From contig OY726574.1 of assembly GCA_963383645.1 (NCBI GenBank), forward strand, positions 53,302,477-53,366,476: DNA of 64,000 bases, written 5' to 3'. Positions 62,298 through 64,000 of the stretch are shown here, piece after piece. How positions within the stretch are numbered: the first letter of the stretch is position 1; each line of letters begins with the position of its first letter. The notes under the pieces are model-generated. The model was not told the origin of the DNA. It was given only the letters and a program-made list of their open reading frames with translations, and did no database searches. The position numbers and the translations under genes were made by a program. The DNA is from Muscardinus avellanarius (taxonomy: Eukaryota; Chordata; Mammalia; Rodentia; Gliridae).

Positions 62298-63054
62298 CAT
62301 TCCCACTTTCTCGGGTGCTCTAAGTGTCAACAAATTGTACATATATTTCCAGTGAGCTCATGTAAGGAGAGGTCTTCTGAGGCCTCAAGCAAGCGTGGCT
62401 CTGCTTAGCCCCGCAGGGAGAGTGGGCCTTGGGTCTCAGGGCCCCAGCCCTCTCCTGCTTCTCCCCTGGACAGGTCCCCGCCCGCAGGCTGCTCACCCGC
62501 ACCCCAGAGCGCCGGGCACCGAGCACCCGAGCAAGAGGCAGGTCCTCCTGGCACAGGGCCACCTCCAGGTGCCCACGACAGGCGGGAAAGTCTTCAGGAA
62601 TCCCGTCAGCTCTTGCCTGGCACAGCTATCTGTACCTGCTATCTTTTTATTGTTTAGATATATTAATGGTTTTCTTTCTTTCACTCACATAAATCAAGGA
62701 GGCCCAATGTTCCAGATAACTCTAGATAAAATAAGTGTGGCAGCAATTCACACTAGGCGAGCCACAGCTTAGGGCAGGAAACGGTCCCCACGGAGCAGCC
62801 AGGTGTCTCACACCTACGGATGCAGGTGCCTGCGCACACAAGCGCAGTATCGGGGCAGCGGAGCCTGGGACCCTTTAATTCTCAGCGGAAACAGCAACCA
62901 CTGAAAATATATACCAGATAAGAAATCAGTGCACTCAGAGCATCAATTCCAGACACATATTAAAAGTATAACAAAGGACCCTGCCACATAACTATTTGTT
63001 TGTAGAAAATATGTCAAAACTCTACATTCATAAAATGTACTTTATTTAATATTT
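62298..63054. other. Unique sequence
   Basis: No repeat or exon recognised. A 125-codon frame at 62395-62772 has no recognisable homology. Confidence 0.45.
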
Positions 63055-63241
63055 ACTTATTTTTGGTACTGGAGATTGAACCAAGGGGCATCCTACCTCT
63101 GAGCTACACCGTCAGCCCTGTTTTATTTTTTATTTTGAAACAGTGCTTTGCTAAGTTGCTGGGGCTGGTCTCAAACCTGCAACAGTCTTATCTCAGCCTC
63201 CCAAGTACTGGGATTATAGGTTTGTGCTACCACAACTGGCT
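63055..63241 (-). mobile_element. MEN SINE
   Basis: Ttggtactggagattgaacc ... gctaccacaactggct. Confidence 0.88.
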
Positions 63242-63257
63242 TAAAAATGTGGGGTTT

Positions 63258-63451
63258 GGCCGGGTGTAGTGACGCACGCTTGTAATCCCTGCACTTGGGA
63301 GGCAGAGACAGGGGGATCGCGCAGGTTCGAAGCCAGCCTCGCTGGTTTAAGAGACCCTGTTTCCAAATAAAAATATAAAAAATAGGTCTGGGAGTGTAGC
63401 CCAGAGGCAGAAGGGTTCGATTCCCAGTACCATCAAAAAAAAAAAAAAAAA
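63258..63451 (+). mobile_element. MEN short subtype with target-site duplication
   Basis: Tcgctggtttaagagaccctg junction; gtggggtttg at about 63248-63257 and 63452-63461 flanks it. Confidence 0.93.
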
Positions 63452-63461
63452 GTGGGGTTTG

Positions 63462-63642
63462 TTTTATAGTATTAAACCTCTGAGCTACACCTCCATCCCT
63501 ATTTTTATTTTGAAACAGGATCTCACTAGGTTGCTGAGGGCCTCAGTACTTGCTGAGGCTGTTCTTGAACAAATGTGCGATCCTCCTTCTCAGCCTCGCA
63601 AGTATTAAGATTAAAGGATGTGCCACCATGTCAGGCAAAATG
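63462..63642 (-). mobile_element. MEN SINE, ID end shortened
   Basis: Begins aaacctctgagctacacc; likely the copy into which the preceding short SINE was inserted. Confidence 0.84.
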
Positions 63643-63671
63643 TTTTTATTTATTTATATTTTAATTTAATT

Positions 63672-63885
63672 TAATATTTTTGCAGTACTGGGTATTAAAC
63701 CCAGGGGCAATTTACCTCCGAGCTATACCCCCCAGCCCTATTTTTTATTCTTTGCTTTGAAACAGGGTCTCACTGAGTTGCAAAGGGCCTCACTAAGTAG
63801 CTGAGGCTGGCCTCGAACCGCGATCCTCCTGTCTCAGCCTCCCAAGTGCTGGGATTACAAAGGTGTGTTACCTCACTGGGCTTTA
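63672..63885 (-). mobile_element. MEN SINE
   Basis: Gcagtactgggtattaaaccc ... tgtgttacctcactgggc. Confidence 0.9.
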
Positions 63886-64000
63886 TTCTTTAATTTTGAA
63901 ACAAGGTTTCATTATGTTGCTCAGTACCTAAGGCAGGCCCAGATTTACAATTCTCCTGTCTCAGCCTCCCAGTTACCGAGATTACAAGTATGTGCCGCCA
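63886..64000 (-). mobile_element. MEN left half, cut by window end
   Basis: Ttattctttaattttgaaacaaggtttc ... agtatgtgccgcca. Confidence 0.8.

Overview
The window is vertebrate nuclear DNA, almost certainly from a squirrel-like rodent. The main clue is its dominant repeat: well over 80 copies of a dimeric SINE. Each copy joins a B1-like (7SL-derived) left half through an A-rich linker to an ID-like (tRNA-Ala-derived) right half. This matches the MEN / B1-dID SINE known from squirrels and their relatives. Free ID monomers, L1 fragments, ancient MIR copies and many microsatellites fill the rest. No bacterial, phage or CRISPR features are present.

The one recognisable protein-coding gene is GATA6, a two-zinc-finger transcription factor of heart and endoderm development, on the minus strand. 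Five coding exons can be placed to the base with GT/AG boundaries and continuous reading phase. They are exon 2 (start codon at 25405, CDS 24334-25405), exon 3 with the N-terminal finger (20436-20602), exon 4 with the C-terminal finger (16472-16597), exon 5 with the basic region (15285-15372) and exon 6 (15091-15191). Together they encode 518 residues. The last exon, with roughly 50 more residues and the stop codon, was not found and should lie beyond position 1. Exon numbering follows the human gene. The untranslated first exon and promoter should lie in the CpG island near 26.8-27.5 kb, where there is a perfect CArg-type box, a cluster of GATA motifs and a (CA)n tract. A divergent antisense lncRNA (GATA6-AS1 in human) is expected on the plus strand from about 27.5 kb, and plausible splice donors are visible there.

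Layout: 1-15090 is intron 6, dense in SINEs except for a repeat-poor block at 3.5-5.6 kb. The stretch 15.1-25.4 kb holds the coding exons and introns 2-5. The stretch 25.4-31.6 kb is the CpG island, promoter and 5' flank. From 31.6 to 64 kb is gene-free flank, packed with MEN SINEs that are often nested and often carry target-site duplications. It also holds L1 fragments, notably an L1 5'UTR+ORF1 segment at 56.4-58.2 kb inside an older, oppositely oriented L1, and a 180-bp polypyrimidine microsatellite. A single degraded SINE lies between 19.97 and 31.65 kb, in sharp contrast to the rest.

The most unusual small item is a 41-bp segment at 11282-11322. It closely resembles the 5' end of vault RNA, sits inside a MEN SINE and is flanked by a 16-17 bp direct repeat, which is the signature of a tailless retropseudogene. 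Most other long open frames are artefacts of GC-rich sequence or SINE translation and are not annotated. SINE and L1 boundaries are estimates, usually good to about 5-10 bases.
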